Source: Molossus alvarezi (taxonomy: Eukaryota > Chordata > Mammalia > Chiroptera > Molossidae). Taken from it: a stretch of 64,000 nt of DNA. The DNA is taken from positions 21,402,708 to 21,466,707 of the forward strand of contig CM073896.1 of assembly GCA_037176705.1 (NCBI GenBank), written 5' to 3'. A program made the translations under genes and the position numbers. This document shows positions 34,558 to 46,012 of this stretch, piece by piece. The notes below the pieces were generated by a model. The model did no database searches and was not told the DNA's origin. It saw only the letters and a program-made list of their open reading frames with translations. Within the stretch, counting starts at the first letter, position 1; every line of letters starts with the position of its first letter.

Positions 34558-35225
34558 AAATACAGGGACCATATCTCGACATTTTAAAGATCATATGTAA
34601 AAAACCTACATCCTACATCATACTCAATGGGCAAAAACTAAAAGCATTTTCCTTAAGAACAGGAACAAGACAGGGATGCACAATTTAGCCACTCTTATTT
34701 ATCATAGTTCTGGAAGTCTTAACCACAGCAATTAAACATGAAGAAAAAATAAAAGGGATCCATATTGCAAAGGAGGAAGTGAAAGTGTCATTATTTGCAG
34801 ATGACATGATATTGTCTATAGAAAACCCTGAAGACTCCATCAAAAATCTGCTAGAATTAATAAATGAATTTTGCAAATTAGCAGGATACAAAATTAACAT
34901 CAAGAAATTGATGGCATTCTTATACACCAATAATAAACTCACTGAAAGAGAAACTTAAAAAACAACCCCATTTACTGTTGCAGCACAAAACAAAAACAAA
35001 AAACTAAGATACCTTGTAATAAGCTTAATCAAAGAAGTAAAGGACCTGTTATCAGAAAACTACAGGACATTGAAAAAAGAAATAGGGGAAGATATAAAAA
35101 AGTGGAAACATATACCTTGTTCTTGGATTGGAAGAGTCAACATTATTAAAATGTCCATACTACCCAAACATCTGTCCATACATCTGTAGATTCAATGCAA
35201 TCCCCAGTAAAATACCAACAAAACA

Positions 35226-35480
35226 GCCCTGGCCGGTTTGGCTCAGCAGTTAGAGGGTCAGCCTGCAGACCAGAGAGTCCCGGGTTCGGTTCCCGCTGAG
35301 GGCACATATCTCGGTTGCAGTTTGTTCCTAGCCCCAGTTGGAGTCGTGTGGGTGGCAACTAGTTGATGTGTTTCTCTCATATCAATGTTTCTCTTTTTCT
35401 CTCTTCCTCCCTCTCTGCCTCCTGTTCTATCTGAATATAAATGCAAAAATATCCTCAGGTGAGGATGAAGAAAAAAAAAA
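35226..35480 (+). mobile_element. VES-type SINE inside L1 ORF2
   Basis: GCCCTGGCCGGTTTGGCTCAGC head, GGGTTCGGTTCCCGCTGAGGGC B-box region, and CCTCAGGTGAGGA hairpin before the tail. The duplication aataccaaca-aaca / aataccaacaaca brackets it (from 35211 and from 35480). ORF2 text is continuous across it. Confidence 0.96.
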
Positions 35481-36199
35481 ATACCAACAACATGTTTCAT
35501 GGAACTAGAACAAATACTACAGAAGTTTATATGAAACCAAAAAAGACCTCGAATTGCTACAGAAATCTTGGGGGGGGGGGGAAGACCAAAGTAGGAGGAT
35601 CACAATACCACATATCTGGTTATACTACAAAGCCACTGTAATCAAAACAGCCTAGTACTGGCACAAGAATAGGCATAGACCAATGGAACAAAAGAGAGAA
35701 CCCAGAAGTTGACCCAAGACATTATGCTCAATTAATATTTGACAAAGGTGGCAGAAGCATACAGTGGAGTAAAAACAGCCTCTTTAATAAATGGTGTTGG
35801 GAAAATTGGACAGCTACATGCAAAAAAATGAAACTAGACCACCGACTTACACCATACACAAGAATAAATTCAAAATAAGACTTAAATGTGACTCGTGAAT
35901 CCATAAAAATCCTAGAAGAAAATGTAGACAACGAAAGTTCTGACATTACACGTAGCACACTTTTCACTGATACAACGTCTAAGGCAAGAGAAACAAAGAA
36001 AACAATTAGTACATCAAACTAAAAAGCTTCTGCACATCAAAGGAAACAAGCATCAAAATGGAAAGGCAACCCACTATATGGGAGAACATAATCGCCAAAG
36101 ATACATCAGATAAGGGGTTAATTTCCAAAATATACATAGAACTCATACAACTCAACAAAAGGAAGACAAATAATCTAATAAGAAAGTAGCAGAGGTACC

Positions 36200-36412
36200 C
36201 AGGTGGTGTAGCTCAGTGGTTGAGCATCAACCCATGCACCAAGAGGTCACTGGTTTGATCCTGGTCAGGGCACATGTCTAGTTTGTGGGCTAAATCCCCA
36301 GTAGGGTGTAGGCAGAAGACAGCCAATTGATGTTCTCTCTCACTGATGTTTCTATCTCTCTTTCCCTCTCCCTTCCTCTCTCTAAAATCAATAAAAAATA
36401 AATAAATAAATG
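36200..36412 (+). mobile_element. VES-type SINE inside L1 ORF2
   Basis: Head TGGTGTAGCTCAGTGGTTGAGC, B box GGTTTGATCC, GGGCACATGTCTAGTTTGTGG body, and a CTAAAATCAATAAAAAATAAATA tail. Flanking cagaggtacc/cagaggacc is the probable target duplication. Confidence 0.94.
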
Positions 36413-37298
36413 ACAGAGGACCTAAAAAGATATCTCCCCACACAGTCCATACAAATGGCCAAGAGAAAAATAAAAAAATGCTCAATGTCACTAACCATCA
36501 GAGAGATGCAAGTTAAAAGGACGGTGAGGCATTACCTCACACCTGCCAGAATGGATGCCATTAACAAATCATCACACAACAAGTGCTGGCGAGGGTGTGG
36601 AGAAAAGGGGACTCTAGTATAGTGCTGGCGGCAATTCAGACTGGTGCAGCCACTATGGAAAACACTATGGTGTTTCCTCAAAAAATGTAAAATGGTTCTG
36701 CCATTTGATCCAGTGATCCCACTACTAGGAATATACCCTAAGAAGCCTGAAACACCAATCGCAAAGAATATATGGACCCCTATGTTCATAGCAGCACTAT
36801 TTATAATAGCTAAGATCTGGAAACAGCCCAAATGTCCAAGAGTAGACGAATGGATAAAAAAGCTGTGGTACATAAATACAATTGAATCTATGGAACTGTG
36901 AGAAAGAAAGATCTTTTATCCTTTCAGATGACTTGGAGGGACCCTGAGAGCATTATGCTAAGCAACTTCAGTCAATCAGAGAAAGACAAATACCACAAGA
37001 TCTCACTTATTTGTGGAATATAATGAACAAAATAAGCTGATGAACAAAGCAGACCCAGAGACATAGAAGTAGGGTAAAGATTGACAACCCTCAGAAGAGG
37101 GGGGCGGGAAGGACGGAAGAGTTAAACCAGAGAACTTATATGCATATATGCATAAACAATGGACGTAGATAACAAAGTGGGGGTGGGGAGTGAGGTAGAG
37201 AGGAGTGTGTCAATGAAGGAAAAAGGAAAAACATCAGTAACAAAAATAATTTAATAAAAAAAGAAATAACTAAAAAAAAAAAAAGTAGAATGGACGCT

Positions 37299-38326
37299 TT
37301 ACTAATAAAAAATCTCCAAAAGATCTTTCCTGATCTGGTTCACATTTGCTGAAATTCCAGAATTAGGTATTTCCCTTTCATTTTTGATTCAATAAAGGAC
37401 ATAGGCATTCTTTATTTACTCACAAATGACATTGAGAGGGATTAGCTAATAGATTGGCTGATAGATTAAATATAGACTTAACAAAATATAGGGAGCTAGA
37501 AAGGGGTTGGCACTGTGCAGTTGTCAAATAGAAAGAAAGATCATGGAGTCTAAGAGAAAAGAACGACTGCCTAAGACAAACATCTAATTAATAACTTTTC
37601 CCACATTAAAGACATGCCGTACATCTTCCAAGGAGGTGGGGAATATAGCATTGTTCACATTCATTTTGAAACAATCTTGGGACTAGCAAATTGGCAACAC
37701 ATGATGTATTTGTAGGCAGGTAAATTTGCATCCTGGTGAACTGTACATATTGTTGAAAATCCAAAAAGACAAACAGAACTGATATTGAAGTAAATATTTT
37801 TGAGCTCGTAGAACAAGTTGAGGTAAAGAGAAGTTTTCAACATTTCTGATGTGAATTGATCAAGTCTTTATCAGAATATGTCAGTAACAGCTGATGAGAA
37901 TATGTAGACATTTAGGCAGGAAGTCAGAAAATCATATGAAGATACTGGAGTTGCAGAGAGAAATACATAATTTGAAATATTTTGCTTTTGCTTGGAAGTT
38001 TTCTGAAATATTTTATACTTTCCACAGAAATTATCTTACTTGGAAACAAATAAGAATAAATCATACTTTTTTGTTAGTTTGATATGACACTACTAATACA
38101 GAAATTTTGTGCAGGGATGTTCAATAACAGTTTTCATAAAGAACAAGAGGCATGAGGTCTGAGCTGTTAGGTTAGGTAGAAAATATTATGTGGAAGGAAG
38201 GTCTTTATGTGATTTGCCTAGTACAGTGAGTTCAAATTCAACTTTGTATTTAAAGTTCTAATATTATAACTAAAAATATATATTTTGGATATTTTTCACA
38301 GTCTAGACAAAGTATCCACACATATT
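37299..38326. other. Unclassified AT-rich sequence
   Basis: No gene or recognised repeat after the long L1. Confidence 0.45.
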
Positions 38327-38513
38327 CCCTGGTTGTGTGGCTCAGTTGGTTGAAGCATCATCCCATACACCAAGAAGTCTGTGGGTTCAATTCCTTGTCA
38401 ATGTGTGTATGGGAGGCAATGAACTGATGTTTCTCTCACATCGCTGTTTCTCTCTCCCTTGCTTTCTCTCAAATATCAATAAAACATATCCTCTGGTGAG
38501 GATTAAAAAATAA
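38327..38513 (+). mobile_element. VES-type SINE with internal deletion
   Basis: CCCTGGTTGTGTGGCTCAGTTGG head and GGTTCAATTCC B box. The body is shortened (TCAATGTGTGTATGGGAGGC) and the end is ATCCTCTGGTGAGGATT plus A tail. The head resembles one subfamily and the 3' hairpin another, so it may be a mosaic or an ancestral form. Confidence 0.92.
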
Positions 38514-39587
38514 AAGAAATTATTATGAAATCCACCACAGTTAAATAAATTAAAAGAATTAAATGTTCTAAATGTCTTTACTTAAGGGAAAAAACTAAGG
38601 TCCAAAAGCATTTATTTAGATATTTTTCTCTCCTGTTTCTCTTGTTGACATTCTCTCTTTCTTTACTGAAGTGCTTATATAACACATACATATTTACAGA
38701 ACTGGACTAGTTGTATAGAAACGATTTTTAGGATCTCACAATTTAATATTTATACCAACACTTCCACCAATAAGAATAATTCAGGTTTACATAAGACTTG
38801 CTGTTTGTCAGACACTATAAAATCTGTATTACTTTCATGCTCTCATTTAGTTGTCATGACAGTTCTGTAGGTATTTACTATGACATATACCACATTAGAG
38901 ATGAGAAAAGTGAAGGAATGGAAATGTGAATAGAATATGTTTTGAAAAATGAAACTGACTTTGGAAAGATTGTTTCCCTTAAATGATTTGACAGGCAGCC
39001 CCAAATCACCATGTTTATCTACAACTTTGTCAATATAGAAAAAGTAGTAAATATGCTTACTTACTGAGACCTTTAATTTATAAATATTGACATCGCGGTT
39101 TAAAGTTCACTGTCTATTTCTTGGATGTAAGATATTTCACAAAACTGATTTTCAGAGACTATGAACAGGTCCTAAGTTCTTTTGTCAGCACATGAGTATA
39201 CATGTTATTCTTAAAATTCTAGTTCCTGGAGCATATTTCACATTAAATATTTCACATTAAAATATTTGGCCTCCATAAATCCTCACAAAAAGTTTTTACT
39301 AAAGTGCATTTTATTAAATGAATTAGAAAAACACAGTTAGTATATCAAACATTCAGTAAATAGGCTAAAAATAAGCACTAAAAATTTTAGGTACAATTTA
39401 ATCTAAACGTTAATTTCCCTCAGCAGTGACTACTAAAGCTTTATCAATGTTGCAGAATGGATTTAGAAATAGATGTACTCACCACTGTGTATTAATTCTT
39501 CCCAAATTTTGGGAGATCTCACAGTCAAGTGCAGGATATATAAATAAATATATTTTTATTTCTTGCCACAGGTTTGGAATTCTTTTA
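38514..39587. other. Unclassified sequence with one MIR
   Basis: Apart from the MIR at 38790-38960, nothing is recognised. Confidence 0.4.
38790..38960 (-). mobile_element. MIR SINE
   Basis: Reverse orientation. As printed it shows TTTGTCAGACACTATAAAATC, TTTAGTTGTCATGACAGTTCTGTAGGTATTTACTATG and CATTAGAGATGAGAAAAGTGAAGGA, matching the reversed MIR order. Confidence 0.7.
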
Positions 39588-39780
39588 TATTTTATTTTAT
39601 TTTTTAAATTATTTTATTTATTTTTATTACAGTTGTTTCTCCTTTTCCCCCCACTGATACCCCCTTCACCGTTCCTCCCCGCCCTGTCCCCAGCTTTGTT
39701 GTCCATGTCCATTGTTCATATATACATGCATATAAGTTCTGTGGTTTCTCTCTCCCCCACCACCCCCTCTTCTGGGAATT
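39588..39780 (-). mobile_element. Very short 5'-truncated bat L1
   Basis: Only about 190 bp of 3' UTR. It has a T-rich tail as printed, a CCCCCCACTGATACCCCCTTC block, and TTGTTGTCCATGTCCATTGTTCATATATACATGCATATAAG. It matches the UTRs of the L1s at 11913 and 59044 closely, so it is young. Confidence 0.92.
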
Positions 39781-39819
39781 GTCATTTATCTTTCTTAAAC
39801 GCCCTTTAACTTGAGACAA

Positions 39820-40010
39820 TGGTAATAGTTGATATTTATTGTTAATAACGTTCCAGAAAAATACAAAACATTTTATTTATAGTTATTACTTTGCTTAACC
39901 TCCACATACACAGTGAAACAATTGTAAAACTATAATTGTAAAATTATAATGTTATCCTCACTTTACAGAAGTCATATAATGTGCCAGTGACCAGTGACGG
40001 AACTGATTCA
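39820..40010 (-). mobile_element. MIR SINE
   Basis: Reverse orientation. As printed it shows TAATAGTTGATATTTATTG, CATTTTATTTATAGTTATTAC, CTTAACCTCCACA and then ATGTTATCCTCACTTTACAG. Diverged but in the expected order. Confidence 0.65.
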
Positions 40011-40681
40011 ACAGGTGGAGCTTTCTGTGACTCAGACAGCCTCTCAGTACCGTCCCCAGGTTGTAAGGTGTCAGGGTGGATGACTTTCTGGTTTCCACGT
40101 GGTCCCCTAGAGAACAAATTCCTCCAGTACTATTATTGTTTTCCATGGCCTCTCCCTTCCTCAGCGGCCCAGCGATGCTGTACATTGCAACCCTGTAAGA
40201 ATCTTGATGTATTTCGTTTACTAGGATAAAAACAAAAAATGAATTATCCACACTCAGAAAAAGTTTAGAACCAAGAGAACTCAGTTGGTAGAGTACTACA
40301 TTTTCAGATAATATGCAACATACCAATAAGGCCGATAGTGTGTATTTTGTTATTTCCAGAAATGACGATGCAAATTCTGCAAGCTGTGTATTTTGACAAA
40401 ATTAATATTTCTCGAGCCCACAGCGGCTGTAATGGGAATAATAATAAATGCAACATCCGGGCGTGCTGGCAGCGGACGATAAGGCTGAGGGAAACTGCGC
40501 CTGGTCCCAGCTGTTGGGAAGGAAAGCGCTCACAACTTCAAAATCGGCTTCTTCTTCTATATTTTATCTAACTGTTTTTCAGAAATAGAGGAATTGGGAA
40601 TAAAGGAAACCGTGAAAAGTGATAATATTATTTTGCCTAGACTATGATGGAAAATAGACACGAGTAAATAAGCACCAACTG
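40011..40681. other. Unclassified sequence with a GC-rich patch
   Basis: 40410-40545 is much richer in G and C than its surroundings and contains several CpGs. No exon or promoter motif is convincing. The segment CTCAGTTGGTAGAGTA near 40280 resembles an A box but has no B box downstream. Confidence 0.4.
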
Positions 40682-40913
40682 ATTTTTTTTTTTTTTTTTT
40701 TTTTGGTGAATCCTCACCGGATGGTATTTTTCTATTGATTTTTATTTTGAGGGGGAGAGAGAGAAACACATCGATTGATTGCCTCTGGAACAATTCTGAT
40801 CAGTGCCAGGGATTCAACCTGCAGCCCAGGTAGGGCCCTTGACCAGGAATCAAACCTGAGACTCTTTGATTCATGGGAGGATGCTCTAACCGCTGAGCTA
40901 AACTGACCAGGGC
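40682..40913 (-). mobile_element. VES-type SINE, distinct variant
   Basis: Minus orientation, with a 23-base T run, then TCCTCACCGGATGG (degenerate hairpin), GAGAGAGAGAAACACATCGATTGATTGCC, and AGCTAAACTGACCAGGGC. The tRNA head (reverse GGTTTGATTCC B box) and the CAGTGCCAGGGATTC body differ from the other groups. Confidence 0.93.
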
Positions 40914-43559
40914 AGTAATTCTTTTTTTGTATATTAAATTAAGTTTGGGATAAAAATTCTTCGTAGGTCAAGACCATGAATATTTAGATCAATTTAGCTT
41001 TGGCAAGAGTTTTCTAAAACTGGAAGTCCTACATGTCTTTTATTAGATTTGAACAATTAGCAGTTGTTTAATTGCCACTTGTTTCTATATTTTCATCTTG
41101 CATCTTCTTCAAGCAAATAAATATACTCTATCAAAATAAATTTTTATAAAATACAGAGTAGACAAAAATCCAAATGTTAAATTAGTACTTATACAGTCCA
41201 TTTTTAAATGTTTATTCCCTTAAATGTCAGTTTTAACATTGTTCTAATAAGTTTCACTGTGATTTTTACCTAGAGACAAAGTAATTGCATACATTATATT
41301 AATTTTGTGTGTGGGGGGGGTAATTATATAGATTCCCTCTTGAGTATTTGTGTATACTATATATTTGTAGAATATTCACATCTAAGATGATCTCGGAGCT
41401 CTTATATTCTACATTTCAACTATGCATTTTGAAAGAGTTGTTCACTTTTCTTTCCTTCATAACAGCATTTATTATTACTCCTTGTCTCTTTGACATCTGA
41501 TTTTCTTCTCCTAGAACTCTATTTAACCAGTTATTTTAAATTAATTTGTTATTAACCATACCTAATTGTCTCCTTTTAGATATCTTTTTTGAGGTCATCT
41601 TGTCAATTCCTCTTGAAACTCTGATCTCTGGTAACTTCCACTATAGGAGTCAATTGTCCTATCTGTAACGTTTCATCAAAAGAAAGACCTTTCAAAAAAG
41701 ATGGTTTCCACATAAATAAATTCAGCTTCATTGAGTATAATTATATTTATATAGCTCCTACTTTAGTGAGGGAGACAAGTAATACAAATAATTGATTTAT
41801 CAAATTGAGAAACTGAGAAATACTAAACAAAACAAAAAAATAATGCTTTAGAGGTGATAAATTAAGTAAGACCTAAAAGAAAAAAAATGAAATAAAACAA
41901 AACTGAACATCTTAAAATTAAGAACATTCTGGCTCCATATCATTTACTGTGTAATATCCCTTGTTACACTAACTTTCTGACAGATAAATCAGTCAGATAC
42001 AATTAACGACATACATATAAAATGCAGTGAAAGTTTAGATATGTGTGTGTATTTTAAACATCTTATTGTTACCTATGTCTCAATTCTACAATTTATTAGA
42101 ACTTTATTGGGTGTAACTTTGACATCATCATTCTCAGTATGAAAGAATTTTGCTTGCCCGTGTTAGAAGTCAAAGTAGACACTGATACTCAGAAGGAAAA
42201 ATCGATAAAAGTACATAATGTCATTTGAGTTATCTTAAATTGCATAGTCCTCTACCCAGATTTGAGGTTAGGGAAATGGCTGAGACATTCTGTTTCATCA
42301 GTCTGTGTTAGAAAGAGGTGAAGAACGAAAGAAAGAGTCAAGTTCAAGGCACACACAGAAAAATCATTCCAAATTGTAATTTCATTGTGAGTTATTGATG
42401 TGATAAAATTCATAGTGCAATTTTTAAAATGTCAAAGAGAGCTTTATAGCATTTTAGACTATCAGGTCAGTAAAAAATTTCTTCTATAAAAGGGCCTCAC
42501 TATCCCACATTTGTATTGTAAGTTGCACATCATTTGAAGATGAATCTATTTAAATGCAAATGTAAAATCACAAAGCAGTGAAACCAAATTAGATGCAAAC
42601 AAAGCTAGTGAAGAAATTGGAGTTAAGCATTTTAAAATCAAATTTAAAGGCAGATTTGTTTCCTTTCAAAAAACACTACTTAGCAAAGTTTAAACATGCC
42701 TTTTCCAGAATTGTTATTGAATTACACTACCTAATATGACTATAGTAATATAGCCATATGTTGAACAAGTTGTCATGCATTTGTCATGTTTTCTATTCCA
42801 GATTCATTCTCCAACAGCATAAACACTGTTCTGTTAAATCTTCTTTCTTCATGTTATTTTTAATGGATGTTAAATAGTAAAAAAGAAGGAATTTAGGGAA
42901 ATGTAAGATATGCCAATTGGCATATACAGATATGTCAACTTATTAAAAAAGTACATTATTTTGTCCAATGCTTTAATACATTAGATGCAAAATCATGTCT
43001 CTGAAAAAAAATAAGAGAAGACCAATATGTTGCATTATGAGGAGATAAAGATATGGTATGAAAGAAAAGCTCAAATATTGCAAACAATTAAAATAATTAC
43101 CATTTAAAGTATATTGAGTGAATACAAATATTATTTTAAGTGAACCAAGTTAGGGAAGATATTTAATAAAGTAATGATGCTCTTAAAATAATATTGACTA
43201 GATAGATCTTAGTTGTCTATGAATTAAATTATAATACATAAATACTTATGAAACAACCAAATAAAATTTAATAATAGCATGGATAACAATGAATGTTTTT
43301 TTATAAAATTTGTGCTACTGGGAAATTTGTAAGAAAATTTTAACTATGAATTAAATTTATTTAATAGATGTAGGGACATACGGATTAATTATTTATCGAT
43401 GAAAGAATTTGGCAGTTGCTATCTTTCAAGAAATCTCTATTTTATCTAAATTTCAGAATGTATTGGCACAAAATTCTCTCAAATACTCTCTTAGTATACT
43501 TTTGTGATGGGAACTGTGGTGATGTCCCCTCATTTATTCTAGATACTAGTGAATTGTGT
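40914..43559. other. Unclassified AT-rich sequence, 2.6 kb
   Basis: The longest stretch without a recognised element. Stops are frequent in all frames. A G run lies at 41312-41319. No gene is supported. Confidence 0.45.
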
Positions 43560-43945
43560 CTTATTTCTTTTAAAATGCAATTTTCTTGATTTCTTCAAAG
43601 TGCTAGATTTGGTTTTATTTAGGTTCCATTTTCAATTTTATTTCTTTCTGCTCTTGTCTTTATTGCCCTCCTTTACTAGATGTGGGTTTACTTGAGTTTT
43701 GTTGTTTTGAATATAATAACACTTCATTAAAATTTTTATATATTTTTTATTAAATTTATTTTAGTAATATTATTTAATAAAATTGTATAGCATTCAAGTG
43801 TCTAGATATATGACACATCACCTATATATTATATTGTGAGTTTACCACCCAAAGTCAAATATTCTTCTGTCACCATATATTTGACTCCCTGTATCCTTTA
43901 CTCCTCCTCCAACCCCTTCACTCTGTAAGCAACATACTGTTTATC
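43560..43945 (-). mobile_element. L1 LINE 3' UTR, part of an inverted copy
   Basis: 43735-43945 as printed reads CACCCAAAGTCAAATATTCTTC and CCATATATTTGACTCCCTGTATCC, the same L1 3' UTR type as at 8745. 43560-43730 is a weaker match to minus-strand L1 and could be a different copy. Plus-strand ORF2 starts at 43950. Confidence 0.65.
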
Positions 43946-43949
43946 TGTG

Positions 43950-44848
43950 GATATGAAAGACCTATACACTTAAAAGCACAAAGCGTTATTAAAAGAGATG
44001 GAAAAAGATCACACACAGACACGAAAATGGAAAGATATTCTATGTTCATGGTTTGTAAGAATCAGCATACTAAAATGGCCATGTTATCCAGAGCAATATG
44101 CAGATTTAATGCAATCTCCAGCAAAATCCCAAATACATTTTTTAACAAAATAGAACAATAACAACAAAAATCACTAGATTTGTATAGAAACCACAACAAA
44201 CTCCAAATAATCAGTACCATCTTGAGAAAAAAGAACAAAGCCAGAGTGTCACACACCCTGACATCAAATTATACTACAAAGTGACAATAATCTAAATAAT
44301 ATGGTATTGGCAAAAATCAGACACACAGACCAATGGTACAGAATTGAAAACCTATAAATAAACACAAAAATATATTGGCAAATGATTTTTGACACATGAG
44401 CTAAAATGTATAATGGGGAAAAGAAAGCTTCTTTAATAAATTATGCAGAAAATGTTTGAAACCACATACAAAAGAATAAAACTAAACTACTGTTTCTTTC
44501 TATATACAAAAATTAACTCAAAATGGATCAACGGCCTAATATAAGACCTAAAACAATATACATAGCTATTGAACTTATGGACCTTGGTGTTAGAGTGATT
44601 TTTATGAATTTGACTCCAAAGGCAAGAGAGGTAAAAGCAAAAATAAATGAATGGGACTATATCAAACTAAAAAGCTTCTGCACAGCAAAAACAAATAAAC
44701 AAACAAATACAAATACTAACCAAACAAAAAGCCAACCAACTGAATGGGAGAAGATATTTGCAAACAACAGCTCTGACAATGGGTTAATATCAAAAATATA
44801 TAATAAACTCATACAACTCAACACCAAAAATAATACAATCCCATTAAA
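43950..44848 (+). mobile_element. L1 LINE ORF2, inverted block
   Basis: Plus-strand ORF2 from the end of RT to the region before the cysteine segment. It shows ATTCTATGTTCATGG.TTG, then TTATACTACAAAGTGACAAT, and [13 protein letters not shown] at 44655-44693. A lysine/asparagine-rich insertion follows that motif. It is the inverted partner of the 3' UTR at 43735-43945. Confidence 0.82.
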
Positions 44849-45413
44849 AAATAAGTGGACTACATCAAACTAAAGAGTTTCTGTATAGCAAAAGAAACCA
44901 GCATCAAAATGAAAAGGGAACCCACTGTATGGAAGTACATATTTGCCAATGATACATCAGATAAGGGGTTGATTTCCAAAACATATAAAGTACTCATAAA
45001 ACTCGAGAGAAGGAAGGCAAAGAATACAATTAAAAAATGGGCAAAGGACCTAAATAGACACCTCTCCAAACAGAACATACAAATGGCCAAGAAGACATGT
45101 GAAAAAATGTTCTTCAGTGTCACTAATCATCAGAGAGATGCACATTAAAATGACTATGAGGTATCATCACCTCACACCTGTCAGAATAGCTGCCATCAAA
45201 AAATCATCAAACAACAAGTGTTGGCGAGGGTGTGGAGAAAAGGGGGCTGTAGTACACTGCTGGTGGTAATGCAGACTGGTGCAGCCACTGTGGAAAACAC
45301 ATGGTGCTTTCTCAAAAAATTAAAAATGAAAATGACATTTGGCTCAGTGAATCCACTTCTAGAAATATATCCTAAGCAGCCTGAAACACCATTCGTAAAG
45401 AATTTATGCACCC
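44849..45413 (+). mobile_element. L1 LINE ORF2 fragment, truncated at both ends
   Basis: It repeats the same L1 segment found just upstream ([16 protein letters not shown].., 44855 onward), so it is a separate copy. An open piece at 44855-45148 and the cysteine region near 45225-45290 are visible. It stops at 45413, where a SINE head begins, without a 3' UTR or tail. Confidence 0.85.
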
Positions 45414-45500
45414 CGCCTGGCTGGTGTAGCTCAGTGGATTGAACATTGTCCCATGGACTTAGGGATCCCAGTTCAATTCCCAGTAAAGGCATTTATCTGA
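45414..45500 (+). mobile_element. Truncated VES-type SINE head
   Basis: CGCCTGGCTGGTGTAGCTCAGTGG and CAGTTCAATTCCCAGTAAAGGC cover only the tRNA-like part. There is no A tail and no clear target duplication, unlike the short SINEs at 7865 and 10821. It is therefore better explained as deletion, perhaps the same event that removed the L1 3' end. Confidence 0.82.
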
Positions 45501-45559
45501 GATGATTTACCTGAGAATTTACTATCTAATAAGCATTTAACAGCATAAGTTTCCCTCTG

Positions 45560-46012
45560 ATCACTGTTTAAGCTCCATACCATGAATATTCTTATTGTAT
45601 TTTCATTGTAATTTAGTTATATATAACGTCTCATATACTTAACTTGTGATTATTTTGTGTGGTTTCTTCTTTGATAAATATTTTATTTAGAATTATGTTG
45701 TTTAATTTCCAAATATATAGGGATTTTTTAGATATCTTTATTACTGATATTTTCAACTTAATTTGATATAGTCAAATAATATATTTTCAATCTTTTAAAT
45801 TTATTGAAATTGATATTATGGCATAGAATATGGTCTGTCTTGCTATGAGCATTTTAAATTATGTGTATTCTGTTATTGTTTAACCGGATGTTTTTAAATG
45901 TCTGGTCAAGATTGCTGATTAGCTTGTTTACTCTTCTATATTCTTATTTTTACTTATTTGCTCATCTTTCTTTAGATCTATCAAATTTGCATTATTTTTG
46001 AAGGCCATTTAT
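45560..46012 (-). mobile_element. Ancient L1 5'-region remnant
   Basis: The printed strand resembles the reverse of a mammalian-wide L1 5' region. It contains TTTAAATTTATTGAAATTGATATTATGGCATAGAATATGGTC, then GTGTATTCTGTTATTGTTT and AGATTGCTGATTAGCTTG. It is non-coding as preserved. Confidence 0.55.

Larger units (their letters stand above)
32551..37023 (+). pseudogene. L1 ORF2 (endonuclease/RT), broken and interrupted
   Basis: It begins ATG at 32551 with ITININGLSPLIERH, the endonuclease N-terminus, and soon meets a stop. Endonuclease text continues to about 33300. RT starts near 33748, with an open piece to 33966 (LPANKSPGLEVFTGELYQTF region). 34006-34257 holds [30 protein letters not shown] text (conserved RT blocks). 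The catalytic FADD is intact near 34793-34805. The C-terminal cysteine segment is present but altered near 36590-36650. The frame ends at TAA 37021-37023. It is interrupted by 34333-34557, 35226-35480 and 36200-36412. Confidence 0.9.
30744..37287 (+). mobile_element. Near full-length L1 LINE, inactive
   Basis: It contains a 5' UTR, ORF1, the inter-ORF region, ORF2, a 3' UTR and an A tail (37272-37284). The outer limits are set by a matching duplication, gaatggatgct (30733-30743) and gaatggacgct (37288-37298), with one mismatch. Excluding a SPIN element and two SINEs, the L1 is close to 5.8 kb. Stops and frameshifts in both ORFs make it dead. The nested insertions show that it is older than those elements. 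It is the only copy in the window with its 5' end. Confidence 0.93.

Noticed and set aside
40275..40300. tRNA-like A box (CTCAGTTGGTAGAGTA)
   Set aside because: No B box at the right distance and no cloverleaf partner sequence.
45414..45500. Third member of the short tRNA-only SINE group
   Set aside because: It lacks an A tail, a target duplication and the diagnostic GGGGCATGTACCA end, so truncation is the simpler reading.
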